Shown here one piece after another: positions 1-9,113 of a stretch of 64,000 nucleotides of DNA (its first letter is position 1; each line of letters starts with the position of its first letter). A model generated the notes under the pieces. The model saw nothing but the letters and a program-made list of their open reading frames with translations. It ran no database searches and was not told the DNA's origin. The stretch lies in contig NZ_JAMLFW010000002.1 of assembly GCF_024256385.1 (NCBI RefSeq), forward strand, positions 1,426,001-1,490,000. Direction: 5' to 3'. Source of the DNA: Anatilimnocola floriformis. Lineage in GTDB: Bacteria; Planctomycetota; Planctomycetia; Pirellulales; Pirellulaceae. A program made the position numbers and the translations under genes.

Positions 1-2265
1 ACTAATTGCGAGTTCGCGTTTGAGCGAAACCTGCGCGGGAGCGCGGGCGACAATCGCGGTTTGAATTTCAATGGCCTGCCGATAAGCGGCCGTGGCGGCT
101 GGGAGTTGCTGCGAACGAGAAAGTGTCGCGGCCAGATTGTGATGCGTCAGCGCGAGTTCGCGTAGCGATTCGATCGTGCCGGCGGTCGCGCTCGCGGTTT
201 GGAGTTGAATCGCCCGCTCGTACAAGCGAATCGCTCGGGTCGGCTCCTGCGGTGCTAACACACCGGCCAGATTGCTCAGAGCGGCAGCCAACTTCGGTTG
301 ATATTGCGAATCGGCGGTCACGAGACTCGACCAAGCATCGACCGAACTTTGAAAAGCCGTAGCCGCCGCGGCGGTATTCTCAGCATCCTGTTGCACGAGC
401 CCCAGATTGCTATACGACTTGGCGAGTTCGGCCGCGTACGTAGCGTTGTTTGGCGAAGCCGTGTGCAGCGCGTGTTGCGTGCGGATCGCCTGGTCTAACT
501 GATCTTTCGCCTCGGGGAATTTATCCGACCGCCGCAGCGCGAGGGCGAGATTGTTTTGGGCGACGGCCAAGCGCTGCCGCGACTCGGGAGTTGCCTCGCG
601 CGCAGACAACTGCTGCAGAAACCCCACGGCTTCTTGATGCGCGGCGAGCGCTTCCTGGGCTGTTCCCACTTCGTCGAGCAACGACGCCAGGCGGCCGTAA
701 GTGATCGCGAGTTGCGTTTGCAGCGCGGGATCATTCTGGCTATCGGCGATGAACCGCCGGTAATAGTTGCAGGCCGAGAGGAGCAAGTCGCGGCGAACTT
801 CCTCGGCGCCGGCGATTTGCGCAAGGCGTTCAGAAAGTTGCCGGCCGAAGCGATCGAGCATGTCGCGAGCTTCGCTGGCCGATTCTTGCGAACGGGCCAG
901 ATTTTGATTGGCCCGCTGAGTTTCGCGCAGCACGAGCGCCGAGCCGATGGTAAGGCCCACGACCAGCAACACGAGCAAGCTCATCGCCATGGCTACCGCC
1001 CGACCGTGACGAGCAATCCAGCGCGAAGCGCGTTCGACCACCGACGGCGCGCGAGCCGCCGTTGGTTCGCCAGCCAAGAACCGCTGTAGATCGGCGGCGA
1101 AATCGGCGGCCGTGGCGTAACGATCGTCGCGTTGGCGACTCATCGCCTTGTGAATGATGTTGGCCAGGTCGGCGGGAATCTCTGGCCGCAGTTGCCGCAG
1201 CGGCGTGGGATCGTGCGCTTCGATTTGCCGCAGCAACGTCGCCGATTGATCTTCGCGATAAGCCGGAGCCAGGCCGGCGAGTTCGTAGAGTGTGACGCCG
1301 AGCGAATAGACATCGGTCCGATGATCGACGAGTGAACCTTGCGCTTGTTCCGGGCTCATGTAGCGGAGCGTGCCGACAAGATCGCCGGTGCGCGTGAGCG
1401 AAACTTCGCGCTGCACGCGGGCCAGGCCGAAGTCGGTGACCCACAGTTTGTTGGGCTCGCCAGTCCCGCCCACCGCAGAACCAGTTGGCTCAACCATCAA
1501 GTTCGAAGGCTTGATGTCGCGATGGACGATGCCGTACTCGTGCGCCGCGTGTAGCGCTTCGGCCGCTTGCCTGCCGAGGCGGGCGACATTTTCGAAGTGC
1601 TCGCGCGGCAACTGCCGATTGCGTTTGGCAAATCGCGATTCGTTTTGTTCTTCGATCCAGCGATCGAGCGATTGGCCATTCACCAATTGCATCGCGTAGT
1701 AATGCACGCCGCGTTCGACTCCGATGGCAAACACCGGCACGATGTGAGCGTGATGCAATTGTGCGGCGGCTTGCGCTTCGTGCTTGAAGCGGGCAATCTG
1801 CCGAGAATCGAGCACCGATGCAAACGGGAGGATCTTGATGGCGACGCGGCGGTCGAGTGAAATCTGCCGCGCTTCATACACGACGCCCATTCCGCCGCGG
1901 CCCAGTTCGCCGAGCAGTTCAAAATCACCGATTCGCTTTTCGGTGTCGTCGTCGCGTTCTTCATTGACCTGCGAGTGATCGGCCGCCTGGCCAAAGCCGG
2001 CTGCCATCTCGTGCAGATCGGTCAGGCTGTGGAAATATTTTTTTAGCACCTCGGCCAGGTCGGGATGTTCGGCGAGCAACTTGTGCTGCGCGAGCGGCGT
2101 GCCGACCTCGAGCGACATCAGCCAGCGATCGAGCACATCGGTCAGCCGCAGCTGTTGCTCGTCGGTCAGTTCATTGACCGGCGCCAACGACTGATCGACC
2201 GACCAGAGGGACGACGACATCAATGTGCCCGACGCAGACGACGCCAATGAGGAGCCCGATTTCAT
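1..2265 (-). CDS. Membrane Ser/Thr protein kinase with C-terminal TPR-like region (3' end outside window)
   Basis: The reading frame runs from an ATG at 2265 down to the window edge without a stop, so about 755 residues are visible and the C-terminus is missing. The kinase domain covers roughly residues 115-390: the Gly-rich loop LGRGGMGVVY (121-130), VAIK with catalytic Lys144, HRDIKPSN with Asp250, DFG at 278-280 and a SPEQ motif (304-307) in place of APE. One hydrophobic segment near residues 415-437 is followed by Ala/Leu-rich helical repeats with a TPR-like look. That makes a cytoplasmic kinase with an outer sensor or scaffold part. Its ATG overlaps the TGA of the ECF sigma gene upstream, so the two are almost certainly co-translated. 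Substrate unknown. Confidence 0.93.
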   Translation of the reverse strand, partial: MKSGSSLASSASGTLMSSSLWSVDQSLAPVNELTDEQQLRLTDVLDRWLMSLEVGTPLAQHKLLAEHPDLAEVLKKYFHSLTDLHEMAAGFGQAADHSQVNEERDDDTEKRIGDFELLGELGRGGMGVVYEARQISLDRRVAIKILPFASVLDSRQIARFKHEAQAAAQLHHAHIVPVFAIGVERGVHYYAMQLVNGQSLDRWIEEQNESRFAKRNRQLPREHFENVARLGRQAAEALHAAHEYGIVHRDIKPSNLMVEPTGSAVGGTGEPNKLWVTDFGLARVQREVSLTRTGDLVGTLRYMSPEQAQGSLVDHRTDVYSLGVTLYELAGLAPAYREDQSATLLRQIEAHDPTPLRQLRPEIPADLANIIHKAMSRQRDDRYATAADFAADLQRFLAGEPTAARAPSVVERASRWIARHGRAVAMAMSLLVLLVVGLTIGSALVLRETQRANQNLARSQESASEARDMLDRFGRQLSERLAQIAGAEEVRRDLLLSACNYYRRFIADSQNDPALQTQLAITYGRLASLLDEVGTAQEALAAHQEAVGFLQQLSAREATPESRQRLAVAQNNLALALRRSDKFPEAKDQLDQAIRTQHALHTASPNNATYAAELAKSYSNLGLVQQDAENTAAAATAFQSSVDAWSSLVTADSQYQPKLAAALSNLAGVLAPQEPTRAIRLYERAIQLQTASATAGTIESLRELALTHHNLAATLSRSQQLPAATAAYRQAIEIQTAIVARAPAQVSLKRELAIS

Positions 2266-2972
2266 TCGTGGTCCTCGTAGCTGTGGCGGAACTGTTCGAT
2301 CGCGCGCAACCAGAGCATGCGGACCGCGCCCGATTTTCGTTCCATTCGCTCGGCGACTTCCTCGAACGACAAGCCTTGCAGATTGCGAAGGACGATCACC
2401 TCGCGATAGTCAGGCCGTAGCTTGGCTAATTGGTCGGCGATCTCGACCGCTCGTTCGCGAGCGTGAACCGGAGCGCTCGGCGAATGAACTCGATCGGCCA
2501 GGCACGCGCCGAGGCGCATCGCGCTGCGATCGAGCGCCTGGCCGACGTCGTCGAGCGAGACTTCGCGCCGCAGATCGCGCCGGCCGGCTTTGATGTGCGT
2601 TTCGTAAGCGTGATGCAGGCAGTTGATCAGAATCTGCCGCAGCCAGGCGAGAAGTTCTCGTTCGCTGCCACCGCGGAACTGAGCGAAGTCGCGATACGCG
2701 CCGAGCAGCGCATCCTGCACGAGATCGCTGGGACTGAGCCGCCGCCGCAAACGGGCATCGAGCTGGGCCGTGGCGAGGATCGTGAGATAGTTGCGATACA
2801 GCTGCAACAGTTGGCCGACTTCGGAGCCGCCCGCTGGTGAACTCGCGGCGGCAGCCTGTCGCGCCGCGGTGAGCAATTGCTGCGGATTCACGCCGCTGGA
2901 ATCGGAGCTGGAAGTAGACGACGAGACCGGTGGAGGTGCGATGGTAGACAAGCGCTGATCCCTCAAATTCAC
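2262..2972 (-). CDS. ECF-type RNA polymerase sigma factor
   Basis: This 236-residue protein has a Ser/Thr/Pro-rich N-terminal tail (about residues 1-40). Sigma region 2 follows, with LSPSDLVQDALLGAYRDF and the WLRQIL helix. Region 4 is near the C-terminus, where LRPDYREVIVLRNLQGLSFE and a helix-turn-helix ending in WLRAIEQF are visible. No anti-sigma gene is adjacent. The downstream kinase starts inside its stop codon (ATGA overlap), a pairing seen repeatedly in planctomycetes, where kinase-linked control of ECF factors is suspected. The first in-frame start is a GTG at 2972 with only a weak ribosome site, so the N-terminus is uncertain; the long linker may be partly untranslated. Confidence 0.93.
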   Translation of the reverse strand: MNLRDQRLSTIAPPPVSSSTSSSDSSGVNPQQLLTAARQAAAASSPAGGSEVGQLLQLYRNYLTILATAQLDARLRRRLSPSDLVQDALLGAYRDFAQFRGGSERELLAWLRQILINCLHHAYETHIKAGRRDLRREVSLDDVGQALDRSAMRLGACLADRVHSPSAPVHARERAVEIADQLAKLRPDYREVIVLRNLQGLSFEEVAERMERKSGAVRMLWLRAIEQFRHSYEDHE

Positions 2973-3169
2973 GCCGCACTAGCCCGCACGGCGGCCCCTT
3001 CATTGTAATGAGAGGCGCGTCTTCGGCCAGCAAACTGCGGGTTGCCGTGAGGCATTCCGAACGGAAAATTCATTGACGAGATAGCAGTGCAACGCCGGCA
3101 AAGATGGTTTATTGCAGGGCTAGCAAAGAAAAGTGGATCATTACAGTTCAGCAAGCCGAACGCCCGCCG

Positions 3170-3919
3170 CTACCGTATCGTGCCATTCATCACGGCCCGC
3201 GCCATGGTCGCAGCCGCGGCTTCGCTGGTGCTGGAATGAACATAGAACGAGCGATCCTTGCCTGAGGAGCGGAACCAACGCTTCTCATAAACCTGGCCGA
3301 GCGTCGGCAAGCGCAAGAACTGTCCGACATCGGCCACACGCTCGCCGTCTCTCGGCCCGCCCAGGCACAGGATCGGGCCGTTGGCGAGCACGAGTTCGCC
3401 CTCGAAGCCAAAAGACATGCTCGGTATTTTTTGCTGCGCCTCGAAGAGCGTTTTGCGAAACGCCACCGACAGGCCGTACAGGGCTTGGTCTTTGTCCGAG
3501 AGGCTCACTTCGTCAGTGCCTTGAATGGTGTCGCCAGTCATCGCGAAGGTATAGGCGATCACTTGGCCTTCGACTTCACTGGCGAGCCTGACAACGACTA
3601 CGGAGTCGCCATCCAGTCGGATCGACAACACGGCCGCGCCGGCGGACGTCATGTATTCCACGATCGGCGTCAGTTGCAGATCGATGCCGAGGTTGCCACA
3701 CGACTTGTGAGAGACGGACTCCACGTATTCAGAAAGTTCACTGCCGAAGTCATCGGCCTTACGCAACGAATCGAGCGAGATCTCGAGGCCATCGCTCGTT
3801 ACTTCATCTCCCTTGCGATGCAAAGCAAGTTTGAAAGTGTGCGATTCGCTATCAAGACTGAAGTGGAGACTATCAGCTTCGCCCAGCTGAAGTAGCGCCA
3901 ACAGTTGAGTCAGGTCCAT
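3170..3919 (-). CDS. Hypothetical protein
   Basis: I do not recognise this 249-residue protein. From the ATG at 3919 it reads as an acidic, soluble protein of alternating beta strands and helices, with no signal peptide, membrane segment or metal motif. The end is a short basic stretch after an Ala-rich helix. The open frame extends upstream to 4414, but that part overlaps a convincing gene on the other strand and has low-complexity, shadow-like composition, so the internal ATG is preferred. It is divergent from the small gene at 4155. A cytoplasmic protein of unknown role is the most that can be said. Confidence 0.6.
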   Translation of the reverse strand: MDLTQLLALLQLGEADSLHFSLDSESHTFKLALHRKGDEVTSDGLEISLDSLRKADDFGSELSEYVESVSHKSCGNLGIDLQLTPIVEYMTSAGAAVLSIRLDGDSVVVVRLASEVEGQVIAYTFAMTGDTIQGTDEVSLSDKDQALYGLSVAFRKTLFEAQQKIPSMSFGFEGELVLANGPILCLGGPRDGERVADVGQFLRLPTLGQVYEKRWFRSSGKDRSFYVHSSTSEAAAATMARAVMNGTIR

Positions 3920-4154
3920 ACGATTCAGTGCCTGTGGCTGCGAGTACGCGGGCTGCGTGCACGCAGGCTGGAATCCGTTCAGCAAAAAAAGAGTCCACCA
4001 TTGTAGCGGTTTGCGCTGCGGTGTCGTTTGGACTAGACGTGATCGCTCGCGCACCGCTATGTTGCGCGACTCCAAGGCAAGGTTCGGCCAGGCAAGGGGC
4101 TTCGGTCCATCAGGCCCGAACACGTTTCTTTCACGCCTTTGGAGAATCTGTTTT

Positions 4155-4424
4155 ATGTCGATCAACGTCACGTTTGACGATGGCCAGCCCTCGCAAGATT
4201 TTGACAATCTCGAATCGGCCAAAGCTGGATTGCAAGAGAAATGGCCACGCGTCGTATTCGCCTGGGAATGGCGTTCGACGGGCGGTCCCGATAGCAAGAT
4301 TTGGCGCGATGCAGAGCTGGATTTTCTGGGAGCCAGCAATGCTCGGTTGGGCGTGATTGCCAACCGCAGCAACGACCCGCCAGGTTCGCACGCCATGATT
4401 CTGGATCGTCGCAACCGAGTGTGA
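4155..4424 (+). CDS. Small hypothetical protein (89 aa)
   Basis: An ATG at 4155 follows a GGAG ribosome site with normal spacing and opens an 89-residue protein without signal peptide or membrane helix. It contains a DNLESAKAGL segment and a WEWRSTGGPDSKIW segment, and ends in a basic tail. No family is recognised. The frame is open upstream to 3957, but the upstream part is Cys/Arg-rich and lacks a good ribosome site, so the internal start is used. A strong intrinsic terminator follows 14 bases after the stop, which supports a real monocistronic gene. Confidence 0.65.
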   Translation: MSINVTFDDGQPSQDFDNLESAKAGLQEKWPRVVFAWEWRSTGGPDSKIWRDAELDFLGASNARLGVIANRSNDPPGSHAMILDRRNRV

Positions 4425-4438
4425 TTGCGATTCGGTAA

Positions 4439-4469
4439 CGCCCTCGATTCGTCGAGGGCGTGTTGTTTT
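4439..4469 (+). terminator. Intrinsic terminator
   Basis: A 9-bp perfect GC-rich stem, CGCCCTCGA pairing with TCGAGGGCG around a TTCG loop (4439-4460), is followed by TGTTGTTTT. It lies just after the small plus-strand gene ending at 4424 and before the 3' end of the convergent lipase-like gene. Confidence 0.8.
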
Positions 4470-4503
4470 GTGAACTCACCGCAGGCTCAGTTTTTCGCCT
4501 GCA

Positions 4504-6477
4504 CTACCGAATCCACGGTTGCACGCCGGGCAGGGCATAGCGCGGTTGCTGGGCCGGTTGCAGCTGAGCATGCTCCAGCAGAATGCGGCGGACTTCGAGG
4601 ATGCTGAGCGGATAGCGATGCACATCGGTGTGGCCGGCGGGGACGATTTTTTCGGAAGCGGCGCCGGCTAGCATCGCACTTTTTTTGCTGACCACACCGT
4701 CCCCTTCTTCGCTGAGGTAACCGACCCAGGTGTTCTTGGGAACGACGCCGATCACGGTGTGATATTGCACGTTCGGCGCGGCTTGAGCAGCGTTGAGCGC
4801 GCCGAAGATCGGGCAATCGGGAGCGAGCGAGTCGATCGATGTGGTCATCGTCAGCAACTCGGTGTTCTTGAAACCGTTCGGGTTTTCGTGGATTAGCTTG
4901 TTCGTGAACTCGGTCATCATTTTCGGCAGCTTGATAAAAGTCCGGCCGAAATAGCGCGTGGCATCATCGGCAAAGTCACTGCCGTGGTGCGGCGTGCCGA
5001 GCGTGATCACACGACGAACCGAAGGATTGGGATGGAAGTAAAAGCACTTCGCCAGCCTGCTCCGTTCTTCTTCGCTGGCGCTGATCTGCTCGATCGGCAC
5101 CTTGCCCAGCAGATTCCAAAAATGATCGCCGCTCTCGATGGTTTGCATCCGCGACACCAGGCCGCCCATGCTGTGGCCGACGAGCACCATTTGATCGAGG
5201 TTCGGATTCTGGCCGAGAGGATCGAGATCGGCGCGCAGCTTCGCGAGCGAATCGCGCATTTGCGAAGCACTCAACCAGAACGGCTGACCGGTCGGATATT
5301 GAAAGAACCAGAACTGATACTTCTGCCGAATCTCGGGGAAGGCTCGCAGATCGTTGAGCATTTCCATCCAGGTAATGGGACTCGACCACAAGCCGTGCAC
5401 CATCACGACGGGAATCCGCGTGGGGTCGTAGGGCTCAACCATGAACAGCCCTTTGAAGCCCTTGGTTGTGCCGGGGTCAAACAGCGCGAGCGTGGCCGTC
5501 TCGGTTTCCTGGAACTGCGGATCGTCGAGGAAGAACGCGAGCGGCGTGGTGATATCGGCTTCGAGCGGCACGAGGCGGTTGCAAACTTCGACGTTCGTCG
5601 ACAGCAATGGATCGTAGAGCTCGAGCACGCAACGATGGACGTTGGCGTTGTCGGGCGACGTATCGGGCTCGACTCGCATGAACGCCGTCGCCGCGAAGCT
5701 CAAGCCTGGCGGGTAGTACTTTTCGGCCGGCGAATCTCCCACGTTGCGACGCCGCACCGCGATCAGCGGCACTCCCAGGCCGAAACTGTGATGGTGGTTC
5801 GTCAGACCGCTGGAAATCTCATACGTGCTGACAAACTCGAGCGTCGACAGATCATCGGCTTTCCACGGACCCTTGAGCGCGATCTCGAGGTGATATTCCT
5901 TCTTGCCCGTTTTGATGATCGTCTTGACGCCCGGCTTGAGCTGCTCGGCTTTGCTCACGATGCGGAGAGCGGCTTCGAGGGCTTCGTTGTAAATGTCGCA
6001 GGCGCGGCGGAACTCAGGATCGTACGGATTGCGAAAACGATCGAGCCCTGGATCGAACAGATACCAATAGGCGTGCGCGACCGCAGCGCCGTGCAGATCG
6101 AGAGCTTCTTTCGGTTTGTTTTGCAGCTCGAGCTGTTTGCCTTCGAGATAGGCCAGCTCAGCGTAGGCGTAGATCTTGTCCGCCGTGGGTTCGCGGGCCA
6201 GTTCTTTTTGAAAACTGGCCAGGGCGATCAGCGGTTCGTCTTGCACCTGCTCGACGAGGTTATATCGCCGCAGCAGCAGCTCGGTTCGGCCGGTCGGCTT
6301 GGGGCCGGTGTGCGCGAGGAGCTGCAACGTGCCTGTCAGCGGATTGTGAGGCCGTTCGCGAACCGTCACATAGCGATGCCGAGCGCAGCCGGAGTTGCTG
6401 AGCGCGCAGGCCAGCGCAACGCAAGTTGCCAGTAGCAACCAGCGCGACGAACCACGTCGCTCGGCGGCAGTATTCAA
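4504..6477 (-). CDS. Alpha/beta-hydrolase (lipase-like) lipoprotein
   Basis: This 657-residue protein has a Leu/Ala-rich signal peptide ending in SNSGC, giving a lipidated Cys31, so it is probably membrane-anchored on the outside. The first 300 residues are helical, then beta-rich, and unassigned. The hydrolase fold starts near residue 355 with VVMVHGLWSS, the oxyanion-side motif. The nucleophile elbow GHSMGG puts the Ser near residue 435. A likely acid lies in EGDGVVS, and a likely His in GHTDVHRYP close to the C-terminus. The order and spacing fit a DUF676/PGAP1-like serine lipase or esterase. The first codon is TTG at 6477, supported by a GAGGGAAG ribosome site six bases upstream. Substrate unknown. 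Confidence 0.88.
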   Translation of the reverse strand: MNTAAERRGSSRWLLLATCVALACALSNSGCARHRYVTVRERPHNPLTGTLQLLAHTGPKPTGRTELLLRRYNLVEQVQDEPLIALASFQKELAREPTADKIYAYAELAYLEGKQLELQNKPKEALDLHGAAVAHAYWYLFDPGLDRFRNPYDPEFRRACDIYNEALEAALRIVSKAEQLKPGVKTIIKTGKKEYHLEIALKGPWKADDLSTLEFVSTYEISSGLTNHHHSFGLGVPLIAVRRRNVGDSPAEKYYPPGLSFAATAFMRVEPDTSPDNANVHRCVLELYDPLLSTNVEVCNRLVPLEADITTPLAFFLDDPQFQETETATLALFDPGTTKGFKGLFMVEPYDPTRIPVVMVHGLWSSPITWMEMLNDLRAFPEIRQKYQFWFFQYPTGQPFWLSASQMRDSLAKLRADLDPLGQNPNLDQMVLVGHSMGGLVSRMQTIESGDHFWNLLGKVPIEQISASEEERSRLAKCFYFHPNPSVRRVITLGTPHHGSDFADDATRYFGRTFIKLPKMMTEFTNKLIHENPNGFKNTELLTMTTSIDSLAPDCPIFGALNAAQAAPNVQYHTVIGVVPKNTWVGYLSEEGDGVVSKKSAMLAGAASEKIVPAGHTDVHRYPLSILEVRRILLEHAQLQPAQQPRYALPGVQPWIR

Positions 6478-6578
6478 AAATCTTCCCTCGGGATGCGCGC
6501 AGACCTTCGGCGCAGGGGTAATTAGGGAAGACGTCAGCGAGCGTCAAGAGCGGATTTTGCGTGGCGCAGTGCTAGCAA

Positions 6579-7829
6579 CTACTGGCCGACTTCGCCGACG
6601 CACCAAACCGAGTCTTTGGTGCGAAGAATCAGATCTTTTCCCGCGATGGCCGGGCTCGCCATGAAGCCGCCGGGGATCTTGTTTTCGGCCAGCGATTCAA
6701 AAGTCTCGCCTGGCTTCAGGACGTGGCAGGTTCCTTCTTCGGCAAAGAAATAGAGCTTGCCGTCGGCGTAGATTGGCGAAGACATGAAGAGCCCACCCAA
6801 CCGTTTTTGAAACTTCACATCGCCCGATTCGGCATCGACGCAAGTGATGATCCCCTGCTCGTTGCCCATGTAGAGCATGCCATCGATCAAGATCGGCGAG
6901 GCATAGCGCGGATAACCCTTGGCGAGCTTCCACAACACATGCGAACCCGTCACATCGCCGCGGCCGCCGAGCTTCATCGCAAACAAATGAATGCCGCCGT
7001 CGGCAGTGCCGATAAAGGCAGTGTCCTTGAGAACCACCGGACGGCACGAAGCATTCATGCCGCCGCTCTTCACTTGCCACAACTCTTTGCCGGTGCGCGG
7101 ATCGTAGGCCGCGGTGGAGCCGGCGCTGGGACTGACCAACTCTTCTTGTCCGTTTACCTTCACGACTCGCGGCGTGGCATAGGCCTTCATCACGTCGCCG
7201 TTATCGGTGCCGTAATTGAAATTGCGATCCGTCTTCCAAACCGTTTCGCCGGTCGTTTTATTCAGGGCGATGGTGTACTGCACATCAAAGCCATCGAACG
7301 TGAGGATTAGCAAATCTTCCCAAATAATGGGCGACGAGCCGGCACCGCGATGGTGGTTGCACTCCAGGTCGTTCCGCTTCCACAAAATCTTGCCGCTCGT
7401 GGTATCGAGACAAGCAGTTCCATGCACGCCGAAGTGAACATACAAGCGATCCTGCTCGATGAACGGAGTCGCCGAGGCGTAGCTGTTGCGGTCGTGACAG
7501 AATTGCGGCTTTTCGACTTCAAACAGTTTGACGTCGTGAACGACCTTGCCGGTGTTGCGATCGAGACAAATGGCAAAGAGTTCCTTGCCGTCTGGCGGCG
7601 CGGTTGTAAGCCAAATCTGATCGTTCCAGACCACTGGCGAGGACCAGGCCTTGCCGCGGATCGGCGTTTTCCACTTGACGTTTTCCGTCTCGCTCCAGCT
7701 CACCGGCAAACCAGTGGCCGACGAAGTTCCATCCGCATTCGGGCCGCGATATTGATTCCACTGCTCGGCAGCCAGAGCAGGCAGGGCGCAAGCGAGCGTC
7801 AGGAAAAGTGCGAACGGAGAAGTGCGCAT
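6579..7829 (-). CDS. Exported PQQ-like beta-propeller repeat protein
   Basis: The ATG at 7829 opens a clear signal peptide (SPFALFLTLACALPALA), which decides it over the longer frame reaching 7934. The mature protein starts with a QWNQYRGPNADG motif typical of planctomycete outer propeller proteins. It then carries repeated W-x(n)-G-x-V/L-W blades such as GKILWKRND, GETVWKTD and GKELWQVK, the pattern of PQQ-like (BamB/alcohol dehydrogenase-type) eight-bladed propellers. No quinoprotein catalytic Asp-Cys-Cys pattern was noticed, so a scaffold or binding role is likelier than dehydrogenase activity. It is transcribed divergently from the small gene at 8000. Confidence 0.92.
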   Translation of the reverse strand: MRTSPFALFLTLACALPALAAEQWNQYRGPNADGTSSATGLPVSWSETENVKWKTPIRGKAWSSPVVWNDQIWLTTAPPDGKELFAICLDRNTGKVVHDVKLFEVEKPQFCHDRNSYASATPFIEQDRLYVHFGVHGTACLDTTSGKILWKRNDLECNHHRGAGSSPIIWEDLLILTFDGFDVQYTIALNKTTGETVWKTDRNFNYGTDNGDVMKAYATPRVVKVNGQEELVSPSAGSTAAYDPRTGKELWQVKSGGMNASCRPVVLKDTAFIGTADGGIHLFAMKLGGRGDVTGSHVLWKLAKGYPRYASPILIDGMLYMGNEQGIITCVDAESGDVKFQKRLGGLFMSSPIYADGKLYFFAEEGTCHVLKPGETFESLAENKIPGGFMASPAIAGKDLILRTKDSVWCVGEVGQ

Positions 7830-7999
7830 GACAAACAACCAGGCGGGAGGTGGGAGGCGTGCAACCCCTCCAATGTCGCACGGCGGTGCGGAAATATCCA
7901 GTGGCGCGCCTCCTCCGAACAATTCTAGCTGCACGCGCAGGAATGGCTTTTATCACTGCCGCCATGGCAGCTAAGATGAGGCTGAAAGGAAGTTCATCC

Positions 8000-8272
8000 A
8001 TGTCTACTGTTTCAGCCAGCAGCGAGAACGCGATTTGGGCGCGAGTCATCCATCCCGAAGACGGTGAGGTACCTGTCGCCGCCGCCGAATATTTTCTTTC
8101 TTTGCAGTTCGAGAAAAACGATTTGATTCGCATGCATGAATTGACAGAGAAAAATCAAGCTGGCGAATTGACGGCTGAAGAAGAAGGCGAATTACGCCGC
8201 TTTCGACACGTGGGCTTGCAAATCGATTTGTTGCGATCCAAAGGACGACTGGCGCTGCGTGAAGCAAAATGA
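8000..8272 (+). CDS. Small hypothetical protein, partner of the HNH gene
   Basis: A 90-residue soluble protein starts at the ATG at 8000, eight bases after an AAGGAAG ribosome site. It is mostly helical and acidic in the middle (ELTAEEEGELRRFRHVG) and has no signal peptide. The repeated charged helices would suit a protein-protein contact. Its TGA overlaps the ATG of the HNH nuclease downstream (ATGA), so the two proteins are probably made in fixed proportion. A role as antitoxin or accessory factor is an inference from this layout only; no family is recognised. Confidence 0.75.
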   Translation: MSTVSASSENAIWARVIHPEDGEVPVAAAEYFLSLQFEKNDLIRMHELTEKNQAGELTAEEEGELRRFRHVGLQIDLLRSKGRLALREAK

Positions 8273-8691
8273 CAGTTCCCAGCGTGCTCGCTAGATTGGT
8301 GCGAGATCGCGCCGGCTCGCGATGTGAGTATTGCCAGTTTCCACAAGCGTTCTCGTCGATCCCGTTCGAAATCGACCACGTGATTGCTCGTAAGCACCAC
8401 GGACTGACTGAAGCGGAAAATCTCGCTCTTTCGTGTTTCTTCTGCAATAGTGCGAAAGGACCGAATATTGCGGGCGTTGATCCCGAGAGTGGAGCCATCG
8501 TCCCTCTGTACCATCCTCGGCGAGAGAGTTGGTCGGTTCATTTTCGCTGGAAAGGCGCAGAATTAATCGGACTGACTCCCGCAGGTCGCGCGACAATCGA
8601 CGTGTTGTCTATTAACGAGCCGAATTTTCTGATCCTTCGTGAATCGCTACTCGCCGAAGGTCAGACGTTCACAGCGGCTGACCCACCATGA
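8269..8691 (+). CDS. HNH endonuclease
   Basis: A 140-residue protein with a compact zinc-supported HNH (beta-beta-alpha metal) nuclease domain at residues 15-65. Two Cys pairs, C19-x2-C22 and C56-x2-C59, flank EIDHVIARKHHG with His37, then ENL with Asn51, then Asn60 of CFFCNSAKG. All expected metal and catalytic positions are present. The remaining 75 residues are beta-rich and unassigned. Such stand-alone HNH proteins occur widely in planctomycetes and cyanobacteria; whether this one is a defence nuclease, toxin or housekeeping enzyme cannot be told. It is translationally coupled to the small gene upstream. Confidence 0.9.
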   Translation: MTVPSVLARLVRDRAGSRCEYCQFPQAFSSIPFEIDHVIARKHHGLTEAENLALSCFFCNSAKGPNIAGVDPESGAIVPLYHPRRESWSVHFRWKGAELIGLTPAGRATIDVLSINEPNFLILRESLLAEGQTFTAADPP

Positions 8692-8716
8692 TTAAGACAG
8701 GTTGCCGAAATCAAAG

Positions 8717-9091
8717 ATGAACCTACCAATCCCAACAACCAACAAGCCGCCCTACGAACTCGTCGATTTCGCGAGCATTCCGCCCGTCGCGTGTCCCTGC
8801 GGACAAGCTCGCCGCGGGCTAGCCGAGGTGGAGGACTATCCGGGGACGATTCACGTCACCGAGATCTCCGTCAACGCCAAGCTGCACTACCATCGCCGGC
8901 TGACCGAGACGTATTACTTTCTAGAATGCGGACCCGATGCGCAGATGCAGCTGAACGACGAGATTCGCGCGGTGCAGCCGGGCACGTGCATCATGATCCG
9001 GCCCGGTACGCGACACCGGGCGCTCGGCAAGATGAAAGTTCTGATCGTCGTCTATCCAAAGTTTGATCCAGAAGACGAATGGTTCGACTAA
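8717..9091 (+). CDS. Cupin-domain protein
   Basis: A 124-residue single-domain cupin. Motif 1 is KLHYHRRLTETYYFLECG, giving His-x-His and a Glu for metal binding. Motif 2 is the PGTCIMIRPGTRHRAL stretch with the fourth-ligand His. The first 30 residues carry a CPCGQARRG segment whose two Cys residues are an unusual addition. It is probably a metal-dependent small-molecule isomerase, a dioxygenase or a simple binding protein. A TTG at 8702 is an alternative start adding five residues. It converges on the deoxyhypusine-synthase-like gene, with only 22 bases between the two stops. Confidence 0.88.
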   Translation: MNLPIPTTNKPPYELVDFASIPPVACPCGQARRGLAEVEDYPGTIHVTEISVNAKLHYHRRLTETYYFLECGPDAQMQLNDEIRAVQPGTCIMIRPGTRHRALGKMKVLIVVYPKFDPEDEWFD

Positions 9092-9113
9092 CAGATCGGA
9101 ACCACAGCGGGGC

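Noticed and set aside
830-1444. Long minus-strand open frame, 204 codons, inside the first kinase gene
   Set aside because: Arg/Ala/Ser-rich shadow of the kinase frame; the true kinase frame is open to the window edge.
3920-4414. N-terminal extension of the hypothetical protein at 3170
   Set aside because: Overlaps a small plus-strand gene with its own ribosome site and terminator; the sequence has shadow composition.
4984-6435. Plus-strand open frame of 483 codons
   Set aside because: Complement of the lipase-like lipoprotein; His/Arg/Glu-rich with no recognisable domain.
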